A stretch of DNA of 64,000 bases, taken from NCBI GenBank assembly GCA_903813345.2, contig CAIIXF020000011.1:10948842-11012841 (forward strand). Reading direction: 5' to 3'. A program made the translations under genes and the position numbers. Below, piece after piece: positions 40,401 to 45,888 of this stretch (position 1 is its first letter; every line of letters begins with the position of its first letter). The notes under the pieces are model-generated. The model had not been told where the DNA came from. It did no database searches and was given only the letters and a program-made list of their open reading frames with translations. This DNA is from Owenia fusiformis (taxonomy: Eukaryota > Annelida > Polychaeta > Sabellida > Oweniidae).

Positions 40401-43400
40401 GATTGAAGTAACTTGTATATGGTATTCAGTGATATGGAGTAAATGGGATTGAAGTACCATGTGTTTGGTACTCAATGATATGGGGTAAATGGGATTGAAG
40501 TACCTTGTGTTAAATACTCAATGTTTGCTAAGCAATTGTAAAGTAAAATGTGTCATTTAAATCACCATTGTAATTCATCTACCAAATCTGTTGTTTTACC
40601 ATTTGAATGCTATTTAAAATACATTTTCTTATTATTCTCCAAATGAAATAATTTGTTTATGGATAGAGTGGTTATTATTTTTTAAACAATATTAGTAATA
40701 TATTTCACCTTTGTAAACCCTATAGGCATTATAAAAACCATTGAACTTTGACACATGTATCAACAGCAATGAGACTCGCACAACTTAAATAAATAACACT
40801 ATAATATTTACTTCCTTGTTAAACCTCTGGTAAAACATCACATGCTTCATTTTTAAATGTGAGTGCCAAGTTTGGCATAAATGTTTAGAGTATGTAAATG
40901 CCAAATGTAAGTATTCCTTTATTCAGGGAACATATTTAGATTTAATGTTATTACTTTGCTCAACAAGTGATAAACCATGATGAATCATCTATTTGATATT
41001 GTATCTGGAACCATATCAAGCATATAGGATAAGAATACAAAATCTGTTTTTCTTTTCCAAGAACAAATTCTAAATGAAGAAGATATATTCAATAAACAAC
41101 TCAAGCAAAAACTTTCAAGAATGTTGAGTAAAGAATATGTGAAGAATATAAAAACTAGTAGGGAACTATCATATAGGAGACTTTGACCTGCCTACTCTTG
41201 CTTCTCAGATGTCTCATAATACCCAAATCTAAATCTTCTCTTAGGTCAAGTCCATTCTTCACAATGTCTGACATGAAAGTTCTTTCATTTCTGCCATTAC
41301 CTTTCAATTTAGCAAGAGTATTCAGGGTTCAATTTTTTTTGCTTATTCCCCATTAATTCGCCTCTTTCCCCTCTATTTAAGTCATGTAAAGCATTACACC
41401 TCTATAGTAAGATGGGGAAAATTAATGCTTCATAATTGTGGAGATGCTAATATCAAAGCAAACACTTGAAACTCATACTGTTTTATCAGAATCTTAGTTC
41501 CCGAACTTCTTCCTTATAAAAAACTGTAGAAGCTGTAGATTAACCACAAAGCTTAAACATGTAAACCTCACCATACATACACAAAAAAGTTAATAGTTCG
41601 TGATATATTCTACATTTCCTTGTTACGATAGCACTTCACCATAGAGTGGCTTATAATGTATTTAATACAAAGTCGCAGATTAATTATATTTGTACTGTGT
41701 TTATAAATTGAAGTTCTGATAAAAAATAATCATAATTTTTATATACATTTGTAAACATGAGACAACCTTGAATACAGGATGATGTAATTCTTGTATTAAG
41801 AAATTAAAATGAAGTAAGGATATGCTGTCAAATGTGAAATAAAAACAATAATATAAACAGTAACATTTTTCAAATTTTTCGAAATAGAGTTCAGAATAAA
41901 ACTTGGTTAGACTGATTTTAATGATTGATTTAGCAAAATCGATGAAGAGTGCACAAGACAGCGAATAATTTTAGTATATATATCTCGCCACAATATGAGT
42001 TTTAAAGTGCATAAGTTCTCTTCGATATTCCTTCCACTCATAACTTATGCGTTATTATTGGTGTTCTTTTTTAAGGAATGGAAGGGGAGGGGTACTACAA
42101 AATTTTGACTCATAAATGTTTGGGACACAGCCTCCATAAAGATTGTTCTTAGATTATCTTCCTAATACCAATTACATTCTACAGAGACGAAATGAAGGTA
42201 GGATTAATTCAAGTGATTAGTAAATATTATTATATACCCCATATGTATTCTAGATGCTCATTGGCTTGTTCATGGTCACATGATATGAAATAGATGAACT
42301 AATTCCCTGAAAGGTCCTAATTCCCTGCTAACAGGGAAGATGAAATGTACGAATAACCAGTTAGGTCACGTGACCAGTCATTAGTACATTTTATCTTCCC
42401 TGCTAGCTGTGATTTATAAGAGTTGAAAGGCAAAATGCCTTTGAATGCCAATAAGAACCTGTAAGCATTAAATGTTGATTTAGTTTTTGTTTACAGAATA
42501 CATATGGAGCATATAATAAAACAAATAGTGACTGCCACATTTTCGGGAAATAATGAAAAATTTTCCCCTCGGAAATATCCTGTCCACTGACATGTTCCCT
42601 TGGCCTGCAGCCTCAGGAACATGTCAGTGGACAGGATATTCCCTCGAGAAAATATTTTGCATTATTATATCATTGCTAGAAATTGTGTGATTTGATTGGT
42701 CGAGTCAGTACCATGTGATCAAAAATACCATAACGTATTTCACAGCTCCCTCAATTTTAGGATAATAAAAGACGTATTGCCCGACGTATTGCCCGCCCGG
42801 GAATTCTGACAACTACACTGGACGAAAATAAAGTGTACCATTCAATGATACTTGTACGTAATTATGTTCACTTATGGATTAATGATATATTAATTGATTA
42901 AAATAAATGATCACAGGGAATGTCTAGCAATGATATAATAAAACAAATATTTCATTCTATGTTCGGGCAATACCTGTTGCACTTTCAATGATTTTTGCAT
43001 CATGTATTTCCCTCGCCCTACGGGCTGCGGGCAATACATACAGCAAAAATCATTGAAAGATGAACAGGTATTGCCCTCCATAGAATGAAATATTTGCTTA
43101 ATATTTCCCTCAATGGCAGTCAATATTTGTATACATGTATATATAAAAATAAATCAAAAGGTAAATAAAGGTTTTCTGAGGGAGGGTCTATTTGCGAGGC
43201 TTTTCAGAAAGTGTCTAAAGACTTGCACATTTTCACATCAACTGATTTCTCAATTGCTATGAGAAAGCTACATTAAATAAGCTACATTGTCAAGCCCGTA
43301 ACCCAATGAACCTTGCAGTATGTACATGTAGAGTAGTACTATTTTGGTAGAAACTACAGAGACAGATTTATTGCATAGTTTCCTTGTCCATTAAATAGTT

Positions 43401-43575
43401 TTCAAACAAAAACAATAGGCATGCTAATCATCAAGATAAATAAGAACACACCCTCTTTTCACGAATCACCAAAACAACTAAAAGCATGCAGAAAATCAAA
43501 TGTCAAATAACTTACCTGACATAATAGTACAGCTAAACAGAAAGCTAGGAAGATCTTAAACATTGCATTATCCAT
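1179..43575 (-). CDS. Mucin-EGF-FN3 extracellular protein gene (whole visible span, 3' end missing)
   Basis: This entry spans the visible part of one spliced gene; the exons are listed separately. The predicted product is a signal peptide, a Ser/Thr-rich glycosylated stalk, a string of six-cysteine EGF/EB-like modules, then FN3 domains. It is therefore exported and probably acts in adhesion, matrix or cell-surface signalling. The exons were joined because all are on the minus strand, each has AG acceptor and GT donor sites, and the phases agree: phase 0 up to the first EGF exon, phase 1 at every later junction. The FN3 domains look like those of type III receptor tyrosine phosphatases or tenascin-like proteins. 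Without the C-terminus (transmembrane or catalytic part) I cannot choose. Inclusion of every EGF exon in one mRNA is inferred. The gene is at least 42 kb long, mostly because of inserted repeats. Confidence 0.75.
1892..2155 (-). CDS. FN3 domain exon 5 (tandem copy)
   Basis: 264 nt, phase 1-1; acceptor TTTTCAG, donor GTAAAT. It differs from copy 4 by single substitutions, including V to A in RRVAITGL. Confidence 0.78.
2608..2871 (-). CDS. FN3 domain exon 4 (tandem copy)
   Basis: 264 nt, phase 1-1, almost identical to the copy at 3311. Its acceptor is TTTTAG instead of TTTCAG and its last exon base is G instead of A (ACAG/GTAAAT), which makes a better donor. Confidence 0.78.
3311..3574 (-). 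CDS. FN3 domain exon 3 (tandem copy)
   Basis: 264 nt, phase 1-1; acceptor TTTTCAG, donor GTAAAT. One FN3 domain: PAKPGDITVPEESRTINS, LVVNWGVQ, ESYVVTCTGG, then VTITGLSPGTAYDITVKA. It is the first of four near-identical exon copies spaced about 0.7 kb apart. Confidence 0.8.
3575..4439. other. Intron sequence, nothing recognised
   Basis: AT-rich intron between FN3 exons. I see no exon, RNA gene or clear repeat here. Confidence 0.5.
4440..5070. repeat. Interspersed repeat, copy 2
   Basis: Three to four degenerate units of the roughly 163-bp motif found at 13230-14170, each with TGAAAATTTGAAATTGATC-like and GACAAGATTTTAGGACGG-like blocks. The outer parts of the element are missing. Confidence 0.55.
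5072..5305. repeat. Possible hairpin MITE rich in TTTACAC
   Basis: The left end TTCAAGTTTACA and the right end GTATACTTGACTGAA are inverted. Several TTTACAC/GTGTAAA blocks inside could pair. Arms are imperfect and no target duplication was seen. Confidence 0.35.
5570..6413. mobile_element. TIR element of 844 bp
   Basis: The ends form an inverted repeat of about 30 bp: TGATACGACGTCAGATACTG on the left, and its complement in CAGTATCTGACGTCGTATCA on the right, continuing into TACATC(A/G)CGG. There is no transposase frame, so it is non-autonomous. The superfamily is not clear because the target duplication is ambiguous. Confidence 0.75.
6414..6809. other. Intron sequence, nothing recognised
   Basis: AT-rich sequence between two DNA elements; no exon or repeat structure was seen. 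Confidence 0.45.
7080..7310. repeat. CG-rich palindromic GTACGAG repeats, block 1
   Basis: Irregular tandem repeats of TCGTACGAGCC and CCCGTACGAG-type words in an otherwise AT-rich region. Many copies contain the palindrome TCGTACGA or CGAGCTCG. Confidence 0.7.
7695..8060. repeat. CG-rich palindromic GTACGAG repeats, block 2
   Basis: The same word family as block 1 (for example CTCGAAAATTACGAGC, CCGTACGAGCAAGTACGG), about 385 bp away. The two blocks are separated by AT-rich sequence. Confidence 0.65.
8110..8290 (-). pseudogene. Tc1/mariner-like transposase C-terminal remnant
   Basis: The minus-strand frame gives DALEWLWDHFNDHIISRTTD, SPDIPQ, an in-frame TGA, GYLKYRV, an in-frame TAG, then DLKSEITCVIQ. 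The two stops and the missing N-terminal half show it is dead. The family call rests on the spaced ISR, SPD, GYLK and LK..I motifs, not on a search. Confidence 0.6.
8864..9115 (-). CDS. FN3 domain exon 2
   Basis: 252 nt, phase 1-1; acceptor TTTCAG, donor GTAAGT. One FN3 domain: SPRNLRVTARDTTT, KIAWDAP, ESYKVNCSGG, then ADIEGLTAGTEYTITIKAVS. It is clearly different in sequence from the flanking FN3 exons, so it is not a product of the recent tandem expansion. Confidence 0.8.
9401..9685 (-). CDS. FN3 domain exon 1
   Basis: 285 nt, phase 1-1, one complete FN3 domain. The acceptor TTTTCAG precedes ATCCAGATCC and the donor is GTATGT. The FN3 hallmarks are visible: PPTIVSATSD, the core Trp in LTWTNP, YIIKWE, and TYNITGLTAGVEYNITMQA, which holds the conserved L and Y of strands E and F. 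It carries several NIT sequons. Confidence 0.8.
9686..11117. other. Intron sequence, nothing firm
   Basis: Contains a short AT dinucleotide run near 10068-10082 and otherwise no recognisable exon or element. The stretch 10745-11090 has balanced base content but no convincing frame. Confidence 0.4.
11118..12197. repeat. Minisatellite of AACAGT words (about 35-bp unit)
   Basis: The unit is approximately AACAGTTAACAGTCTTCAT followed by AACAGTAAACAGTCAT. It varies by TTCAT/TCATCAT and TAAC/TAAA changes and by larger rearranged blocks such as AGAAGTGATAACAG. About 30 units occur in the intron between EGF and FN3 parts of gene 1. Confidence 0.9.
12198..13229. other. Intron sequence, nothing recognised
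   Basis: No exon with splice sites, RNA gene or clear repeat was seen. Confidence 0.45.
13230..14735. mobile_element. Interspersed element with internal 163-bp repeats, copy 3 (longest)
   Basis: The left end (ATGTCCCCACCAAGTGG) and right end (GTGGTGGGGACAT) are short inverted sequences. Between them are six units of about 163 bp (GGAAAATCC at about 13327, 13491, 13655, 13816, 13979, 14140) and a unique part ending in a GGACGGAC/CAGACAGA simple repeat at 14637-14690. No coding frame is present. Two partial copies lie at 60-890 and 4440-5070, so the family is abundant. Confidence 0.7.
14637..14692. repeat. GGAC/AGAC simple repeat
   Basis: A run of ACGGACGG, ACAGACAG and ACGGACGG words at the right end of the interspersed element. 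Confidence 0.85.
14774..14902 (-). CDS. EGF/EB-like exon (last before FN3 part)
   Basis: 129 nt, phase 1-1; acceptor CAAACAG, donor GTAGGT. It encodes KGLGEGCNNTTECSDVNAEC, then PACTCVENFYKNGTACLQ. The following intron of about 5 kb, holding a minisatellite and an interspersed repeat, separates it from the first FN3 exon; the phases match. Confidence 0.7.
15533..15655 (-). CDS. EGF/EB-like exon
   Basis: 123 nt, phase 1-1; acceptor CAAACAG, donor GTAGGT. It encodes KGLDEGCNNTKECLDVNAEC and KCTCVENFYNNGTACLQ. The module is intact. Confidence 0.7.
15852..15980 (-). CDS. EGF/EB-like exon
   Basis: 129 nt, phase 1-1; acceptor CAAACAG, donor GTAAGT. It encodes KGLGEGCSNTTECLDVNAEC, then PSCTCVNDFYNNGTACFQ. 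Six cysteines are intact. Its donor fits the consensus better than the GTAGGT used by most units. Confidence 0.7.
16152..16355. mobile_element. Small MITE inside an EGF exon
   Basis: The ends are a perfect 22-bp inverted repeat beginning GTCAATGCATTAGGAATGAG; the right end is its exact complement. Total length is 204 bp with no coding capacity. No clear target duplication was found. It replaces the 3' half of an EGF-like exon. Confidence 0.65.
16356..16417 (-). pseudogene. Truncated EGF/EB-like exon disrupted by a MITE
   Basis: The acceptor and first half of the module are present (KGLGEGCSNTTECLND). The homology ends where an inverted-repeat insertion begins (16152-16355). The second half with the last four cysteines and the donor is missing, so this module is probably dead and skipped. 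Confidence 0.6.
16582..16710 (-). CDS. EGF/EB-like exon
   Basis: 129 nt, phase 1-1; acceptor TATACAG, donor GTAGGT. It encodes KGLDEGCSNTTECLDVNAEC, then SPTCTCVENYFNNGTACLQ. It is two codons longer than the 123-nt class because of an added residue pair before the fourth cysteine. Confidence 0.7.
16774..16896 (-). pseudogene. EGF/EB-like exon that has lost its splice donor
   Basis: The acceptor and module are present (KALGEGCSNTTECLNDNAEC, then LTCTCVKDFYNNGTAC). After the last cysteine the sequence jumps to CATCCTATTC, which in other units is intron. A deletion has removed the donor and the first part of the intron. The frame stays open through the remaining intron into the following EGF exon (16582-16710). 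It could be read as one long exon, or be skipped. Confidence 0.6.
17070..17192 (-). CDS. EGF/EB-like exon
   Basis: 123 nt, phase 1-1; acceptor TCATACAG, donor GTAGGT. It encodes KGLGEGCSNTTECLNDNAEC and KCTCVENFYKNGTACLQ. It sits exactly 285 bp from the next unit, so it belongs to the same series but keeps the older KCTC sequence. Confidence 0.7.
17355..17477 (-). CDS. EGF/EB-like exon, 285-bp tandem unit
   Basis: 123 nt, phase 1-1, intact; the same LCNC variant as the next three units upstream in the gene. It is the last copy with the TTAAACAG acceptor. Confidence 0.65.
17640..17762 (-). CDS. EGF/EB-like exon, 285-bp tandem unit
   Basis: 123 nt, phase 1-1, intact six-cysteine module identical in protein to its neighbours on both sides. 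It is part of a recent local expansion. Confidence 0.65.
17925..18047 (-). CDS. EGF/EB-like exon, 285-bp tandem unit
   Basis: 123 nt, phase 1-1, with the same splice sites and product as the exon 285 bp away at 18210. The copy is intact. Small intron variants (for example TATAAGGGGAT versus TACAAAGGCAT) show that the units fall into two alternating intron types. Confidence 0.65.
18210..18332 (-). CDS. EGF/EB-like exon, 285-bp tandem unit
   Basis: 123 nt, phase 1-1, acceptor TTAAACAG, donor GTAGGT. It encodes KALGEGCSNTTECLNDNAEC, then GDLCNCVENFYKNGTACLQ. Six cysteines are present. The exon and its flanking intron are almost identical to the units at 17355, 17640 and 17925. Confidence 0.65.
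18495..18617 (-). CDS. EGF/EB-like exon (first of tandem series)
   Basis: 123 nt, phase 1 at both ends; acceptor TATACAG, donor GTAGGT. It encodes KGLGVGCGNTTECLNGNAEC, then GDQCTCVENFYKNGTACLQ, with six cysteines and two N-glycosylation sequons (NTT, NGT). It is the most divergent of the 285-bp series and lies right beside a Tc1/mariner-like element that starts at 18700. Confidence 0.7.
19085..19255 (-). pseudogene. Tc1/mariner-like transposase remnant
   Basis: The minus-strand frame reads GHLEQLVYEDP, stop, PLRDVDKLKERIIRSW, then INYANGFRVLSK and a stop. The spacing of the LK.RI...W and (I/N)...N.FRV-like blocks resembles the C-terminal end of mariner-type transposases. It is short and broken; the call depends on the surrounding TIRs. 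Confidence 0.5.
19257..19370. repeat. Short tandem repeat, GACATCTCATCCCAA type
   Basis: About seven units of 15 to 17 bp based on GACATCTCATCCCAA, drifting at both ends. Confidence 0.75.
20023..20824 (+). pseudogene. LINE reverse transcriptase, N-terminal part
   Basis: Open frame containing the RT fingers region (ISLLSVFSKILERVMSNRL, then CEQQFGFRKYRST). It ends where the MITE enters at 20825. Dropping the MITE and one TA restores the frame exactly: LTFLD is followed by RIQRAIENKD. Confidence 0.75.
20825..21481. mobile_element. MITE with TA target duplication inside a LINE
   Basis: The ends are a perfect 12-bp inverted repeat, CTGTATAACATG and CATGTTATACAG, flanked by TA (20823-20824 and 21482-21483). 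Removing the element plus one TA restores the LINE reading frame, which proves the boundaries. It contains a small tandem repeat of the word AATCCCGATATTAAAAG at about 21163-21250. There is no coding capacity. Confidence 0.9.
21484..22046 (+). pseudogene. LINE reverse transcriptase, palm part
   Basis: Continues the same protein after the MITE with RIQRAIENKDYSAAIFIDLS, GVPQGSILGPILFIVYINDI and FADD. It runs into a stop through a frameshift near 22030. Confidence 0.75.
22036..22645 (+). pseudogene. LINE C-terminal part, frameshifted
   Basis: DNILSWKQHIIELKQKLAKA and SHINYCSIAWGNA give the thumb region in one frame. After a second frameshift near 22265 the last part (NRLAYSEPIFKKLNLLKIYD, then QGQTLWNNLPAALRKLNS) follows in another frame up to the stop at 22645. 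Confidence 0.7.
23554..24412. repeat. Giant near-perfect palindrome (about 420-bp arms, 15-nt spacer)
   Basis: The left arm 23557-23976 and right arm 23992-24409 are inverted copies over their full length with few mismatches. The outer ends are AACACCCTATGCAGACAGAG and its complement. The innermost bases are GGGTGCGGAGG and CCTCCGCACCC around a 15-nt centre. No transposase frame. It is either a foldback (MITE-like) element or an inverted duplication. Confidence 0.9.
24499..24643 (-). CDS. Exon 3: EGF/EB-like module
   Basis: Acceptor TTTCAG precedes ACCCAA at 24643, and the donor GTAAGT follows 24499. It enters in phase 0 and leaves in phase 1, so it converts the frame for the later phase-1 exons. 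The product contains GAQCTNNTNCTVENSECVG, then KCQCQDGFYQ and a final Cys: six cysteines in the order C-x5-C-x6-C, C-x-C and C. This exon differs clearly from the tandem copies downstream and is probably the founding, first module. Confidence 0.75.
24644..25595. other. Intron sequence, nothing recognised
   Basis: Intron between the mucin-like exon and the first EGF-like exon; no repeat structure was identified. Confidence 0.5.
25596..27296 (-). CDS. Exon 2: mucin-like Ser/Thr-rich stalk, 567 codons
   Basis: A single open exon with acceptor TTCTAG just above 27296 and a donor (ACG/GTAGAG) at 25596, both phase 0. The first residues CVLVVGVASHS complete the signal peptide. Residues of about 20 to 190 are acidic and Ser/Thr-rich without repeats. 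From about residue 215 to the end there are roughly 13 copies of a 27-residue (81-bp) unit built on SPIMTQDNNIT followed by TESTATETTPSDSS or AESIPIETTPSDSS. Each unit has an NIT sequon and many Ser/Thr, so heavy N- and O-glycosylation of an extended stalk is expected. There are no cysteines in the repeats. Two unit subtypes, STEST and TAESI, alternate irregularly, which points to unequal exchange; copy number is probably polymorphic. Confidence 0.8.
27297..28946. other. Intron 1, left part, with a local duplication
   Basis: A block with AGTGAAAACAGTTA(A/G)AAGTG and TTTAATCCATTAAAACTTG occurs twice (27803-27990 and 28000-28140). The first copy carries a short insertion (27838-27911) with inverted ends CGGAATAGCC and GGCTATTCCG, so it is probably a tiny MITE. 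Nothing else is recognised. Confidence 0.5.
28947..29937. mobile_element. Candidate TIR element of 991 bp
   Basis: The left end CAGTGTTCGGCATAAGG resembles the complement of the right end, CAGGGTTCAGCAGAAGT. Each subterminal region has a strong palindrome around CAACGGA or AAACGGA (GTGGTCCAACGGACCAC on the left, GGAGTCAAACGGACTCC on the right). No transposase is present. The TIR is imperfect, so the call is moderate. Confidence 0.5.
29938..30674. other. Intron 1, nothing recognised
   Basis: AT-rich; no exon or repeat identified. Confidence 0.45.
30675..34688. repeat. 4-kb satellite-like array of 72/75-bp units
   Basis: About 54 tandem units. The long form has CCATTTGTTACAGATGAC and the short form CCATTTACAGATGAC; they differ by exactly 3 bp (75 versus 72 bp). 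Each unit contains the inverted pair TGGTTACA/TGTAACCA ten bases apart, the palindrome ATGGCCAT, and GACAATGTC. The minus-strand frame repeats VVILHYGHDIVICNKWLHF and CNCNQE and is open for up to 443 codons, with four breaks in 4 kb. A higher-order copy of about 1.2 to 1.3 kb is visible (31899-32602 against 33082-33935). Confidence 0.95.
34689..35764. other. Intron 1, nothing recognised
   Basis: AT-rich sequence without an identified exon, RNA or repeat. Confidence 0.45.
35765..36142. mobile_element. MITE of about 378 bp with about 50-bp TIRs
   Basis: The left end runs from TTAGGGGAGGCATCAAAAGT through AACTAAATAAATCTAG. The right end is its inverted copy (CTAGATTTATTTAGTTTTCT through CTTTTGATGTCTCCCCTTA). 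The similarity covers about 50 bp with a few mismatches. No target duplication was confirmed. Confidence 0.75.
36143..36689. other. Intron 1, nothing recognised
   Basis: Contains GC-richer sequence around 36430-36660 but no clear element boundaries. Confidence 0.4.
36690..36771. repeat. 46-bp tandem array, left fragment
   Basis: About two units of the array that continues at 39697. A LINE insertion separates the two parts. Confidence 0.75.
37190..38995. mobile_element. TIR/foldback element of about 1.8 kb with 170-bp TIRs
   Basis: The left end 37190-37365 and right end 38823-38995 are near-identical inverted copies beginning AGCTTATTTCTAATTTCAAA. There is no transposase frame. A smaller hairpin repeat with AGCAGGGAAGAT and ATCTTCCCTGGTAGC sits inside at about 38518-38612. 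It interrupts the L1/Tx1-like LINE. Confidence 0.8.
38996..39688 (-). pseudogene. LINE ORF2 C-terminal fragment
   Basis: The frame includes RWNNEYQNINWSDIWKMIQN, RLKSLQYKILHRVYPTN and a zinc-binding-like CKFCRNEEDSFAHFFISC (C-x2-C, H, C). This is the zf-RVT-type C-terminus seen in L1/Tx1-group LINEs. The RT core is absent because of 5' truncation. The frame ends by running into the inserted element. Confidence 0.7.
39697..40520. repeat. 46-bp tandem array, right part
   Basis: Units follow GATATGGGGTAAATGGGATT, GAAGTACC(T/A)TGTG, TATGGTA, and CTCAAT. Two unit types alternate, giving a 92-bp higher-order period from about 40000 to 40480. About 18 units. Confidence 0.9.
40521..42230. other. Intron 1, nothing recognised
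   Basis: AT-rich; no exon, RNA gene or repeat could be supported. Confidence 0.45.
42238..42450. repeat. Hairpin repeat, second copy
   Basis: AACAGGGAAGATGAAATGTAC and GTACATTTTATCTTCCCTGCT blocks are inverted, and the flanks (GATGCTCATTGG, CACATGATATGAAATAG) match, in opposite orientation, the repeat at about 38490-38700 inside the foldback element. Confidence 0.6.
42550..42668. repeat. Hairpin MITE with perfect 25-bp inner arms
   Basis: 42574-42598 and 42616-42640 are perfect inverted copies (core TCCTGTCCACTGACATGTTC). Weaker pairing continues outwards. The loop is 17 nt. Confidence 0.8.
42945..43095. repeat. Hairpin MITE with interrupted arms
   Basis: AAATATTTCATTCTATG, GGGCAATACCTGTT and CTTTCAATGATTTTTGC on the left pair with their complements on the right. 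The loop contains CCCTCGCCCTACGGGC. It is a relative of the hairpin at 42550 (similar ends and loop). Confidence 0.8.
43516..43575 (-). CDS. Exon 1: start codon and signal peptide
   Basis: The exon reads MDNAMFKIFLAFCLAVLLCQ and ends at a CAG/GTAAGT donor in phase 0. With the next exon it continues CVLVVGVASHS, giving a short polar start, a long hydrophobic core and a small-residue region typical of a cleaved signal peptide. The start is the first ATG of the frame; a second in-frame ATG at codon 5 could also serve. An intron of about 16.2 kb separates it from the next exon. The reading is strong because the phase and the hydrophobic core continue exactly across the junction. Confidence 0.75.
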
Positions 43576-44046
43576 CGTGTACTTCCTTCTTCTTGGCTGT
43601 TAGTGATATAAAACCTTCGATACAGAAGTGAAAGTTCTTGTAAACTTTTAAAACTTTTTCAAAACTTTTGAAACTTCATTGCTACACTATTCTGCCACTA
43701 TATTTCTCGCCCAAATAGTCCAATGAGGAAGTATTGGATCCTCTGACCTCAAGTTAGCTCCTGATGAGAGCCGTTTGTAGATGTTACGCCCAATAAATTC
43801 AATAAATGAAAAGTTTTAGAAATATTAATTTACTTCCTTCTGCTAACTAGGTCAATCACGTGGTCACGTTAAACATCGAGAACTTTCTAGATATATCAAA
43901 CTAATTCTCACATGTGAAACTAAAATCAAGTAACTATCTATGATAACATTTCAGCTCCAATTTAAGCCAGTATTGTACTAAAGTTACAAGAATGTATAAA
44001 ATAAATTTGAAAGTCCCGTCATGCAAATTAGTTTGACCTACATTTA
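43576..44046 (-). promoter_or_regulatory. 5' flank and probable promoter region of gene 1
   Basis: This stretch lies directly upstream of the signal-peptide ATG. It has no open frame. I did not find a convincing TATA box on the minus strand, and the transcription start cannot be placed. A hAT-like MITE begins 472 bp upstream of the ATG. Confidence 0.35.
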
Positions 44047-44725
44047 CAAGGAGGATTGGCTCCCAGCAGAGGGGGAGAAACACCAGGGTTCAAAGATGAC
44101 ATACGCTTATAATGTAAATCTGTATTGAGATGACACGGTCGCTGATTGGTCAAAAGTCGACAAACAAATGACGTCATCAATGGCGGTTTCAAAATTTTCG
44201 AAATACGCTTCGAATAATATTATGTTCATTTCTGGCGTGTTAACCAATATCATAGCTTCTCATTTCACATCAAGATAAAGAAAGGTGTACGGAATATGCC
44301 TATATCAATTATAACATCCCATCGAAGTGTAGTATTTGATAACTAGCCGATGAAAATTCGAACGAACGAAGGTGGTAAGCAAGAGAGGTAATTATGTCTG
44401 TCATCTTGGAACTCTGGGGCTTTCCCTCCTCTTGGCTCCCAGAATCGAAGTCGATATTTTCCAACAATGAAAACGCCGAAATGTCGTTATTTTCTGAAAT
44501 TAAAACCGATTATAAATTCAAAATAAACAGTTCAAAATATTCAAACCAATAATCGATCATTTCTTGTGAGTTTTGGAATTTTTCGTTAGGAAATAAGACC
44601 AAAATTCACAATTCAAATGTTGAAGTGAACAAAATGGCGGTCGTTGGAATTCAAATTTTGTAGCACGACATGCCCATATATGGGACAGAATATCGATGTT
44701 GCACTCTGGGAGCCAATCCTCCTTG
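44047..44725. mobile_element. hAT-type MITE with exact 8-bp target duplication
   Basis: Ends CAAGGAGGATTGGCTCCCAG and its complement; flanks TACATTTA on both sides (44039-44046 and 44726-44733). Length 679 bp with no transposase. An 8-bp duplication points to the hAT group. Confidence 0.9.
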
Positions 44726-45055
44726 TACATTTACAAATATTGCAAAATTTGCTTTCACTTTACATTTATTTCGTTTATTGCTTTACAATGGGAATGCTTT
44801 GTATTTGAGCTGATTCAGAAGAAAGGTAAAGTTGTTAGCTTCGTTTAACTTAATTTCACATTTGTATTGGCCATGGGCTCTATCAGACAGGTGGTAGAGC
44901 CCATGTATTGGCATAACATAATGATAAAATTCACAAACTGAAAAATGTTTTTTTCTTGTTGAATTGAAAATTATTTGATTTTCATCACTTTTCAAATGTC
45001 AAGAATTTTTGCTAGCCCTATAAACCGGGCCTATAAAGCCTACCCCTATAAACAA

Positions 45056-45425
45056 TAGAGATGTCACGGAACAAAAAAATTGGAACGGTTCGCTTCGGAA
45101 CATTTTGCTTCGGAACGGAACAATTTCGGAACGGTTCGGAACAGAGTGACTGCGTGTATAAGTTTAAAATAAGTTGATCATATAGGTCTATTTGGTAGCG
45201 AAAAGCTCTTCAAAACTCTTTAATGAGAAGGAGTGAAAAGAATGAACCTCTTTTGGTGCAAAATATTTAAAGAAAAATACTGTTTTGTGGCGATTCAAGG
45301 GCCAAAAGTTGTGAAAGGGTAAAATGTTCATGTTCCGGAACTGAACCAAAATTCTCAATTTGTGTTCCGTTCTGAGGGCATAATTCCATGGATCGGAACA
45401 AAATCGGGTATCCGTGACACCTCTA
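45056..45425. mobile_element. hAT MITE with exact 8-bp target duplication
   Basis: Ends TAGAGATGTCACGG and CCGTGACACCTCTA are inverted, and the flanks are ATAAACAA on both sides (45048-45055 and 45426-45433). The interior is rich in CGGAAC words. The TAGAGGTGTCACGG-type end is typical of hAT elements. Confidence 0.9.
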
Positions 45426-45539
45426 ATAAACAATGTGAGTGATGATTTGCGTTTTTTTTAAATTTTACATTCTTAGGCAAATCTAACCCTCACTCCACTC
45501 TGATATATGAACACATAACACCATAAATGTGAGGTTATT

Positions 45540-45635
45540 TTCATGGGAAGTCGCCCCCAACCTTTATTTAGCTTTAGAAAATAAATTATTTTCTACAGCG
45601 TTATAAAGGTGTGGGGTTGACTTCCCGTGGTTATT
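45540..45635. repeat. Small hairpin repeat
   Basis: CATGGGAAGTCGCCCCCAACC on the left pairs imperfectly with GGTGTGGGGTTGACTTCCCGTG on the right. It looks like a very short MITE. Confidence 0.5.
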
Positions 45636-45888
45636 TGTACAAAAAAATGTGTCGAGAATTTTTTTCTGCAAAGATTCATAAGGCCTCATAAGGGTTCAAG
45701 TTGTGAGCCTGATTTGCTTAGAATATTTTATTTATTTTATTTATTTATTTAGATATACACTTTTTTAACAGTGGCACTCTTACATTAAGGTGCATCTAAT
45801 CGAAAGTATCCACAATGCCATGTTGGTTAAAAACAGAACATCTTATCAAACTAAAATGAGTCTTAAAAAAAATTAAAACATAGGTATG

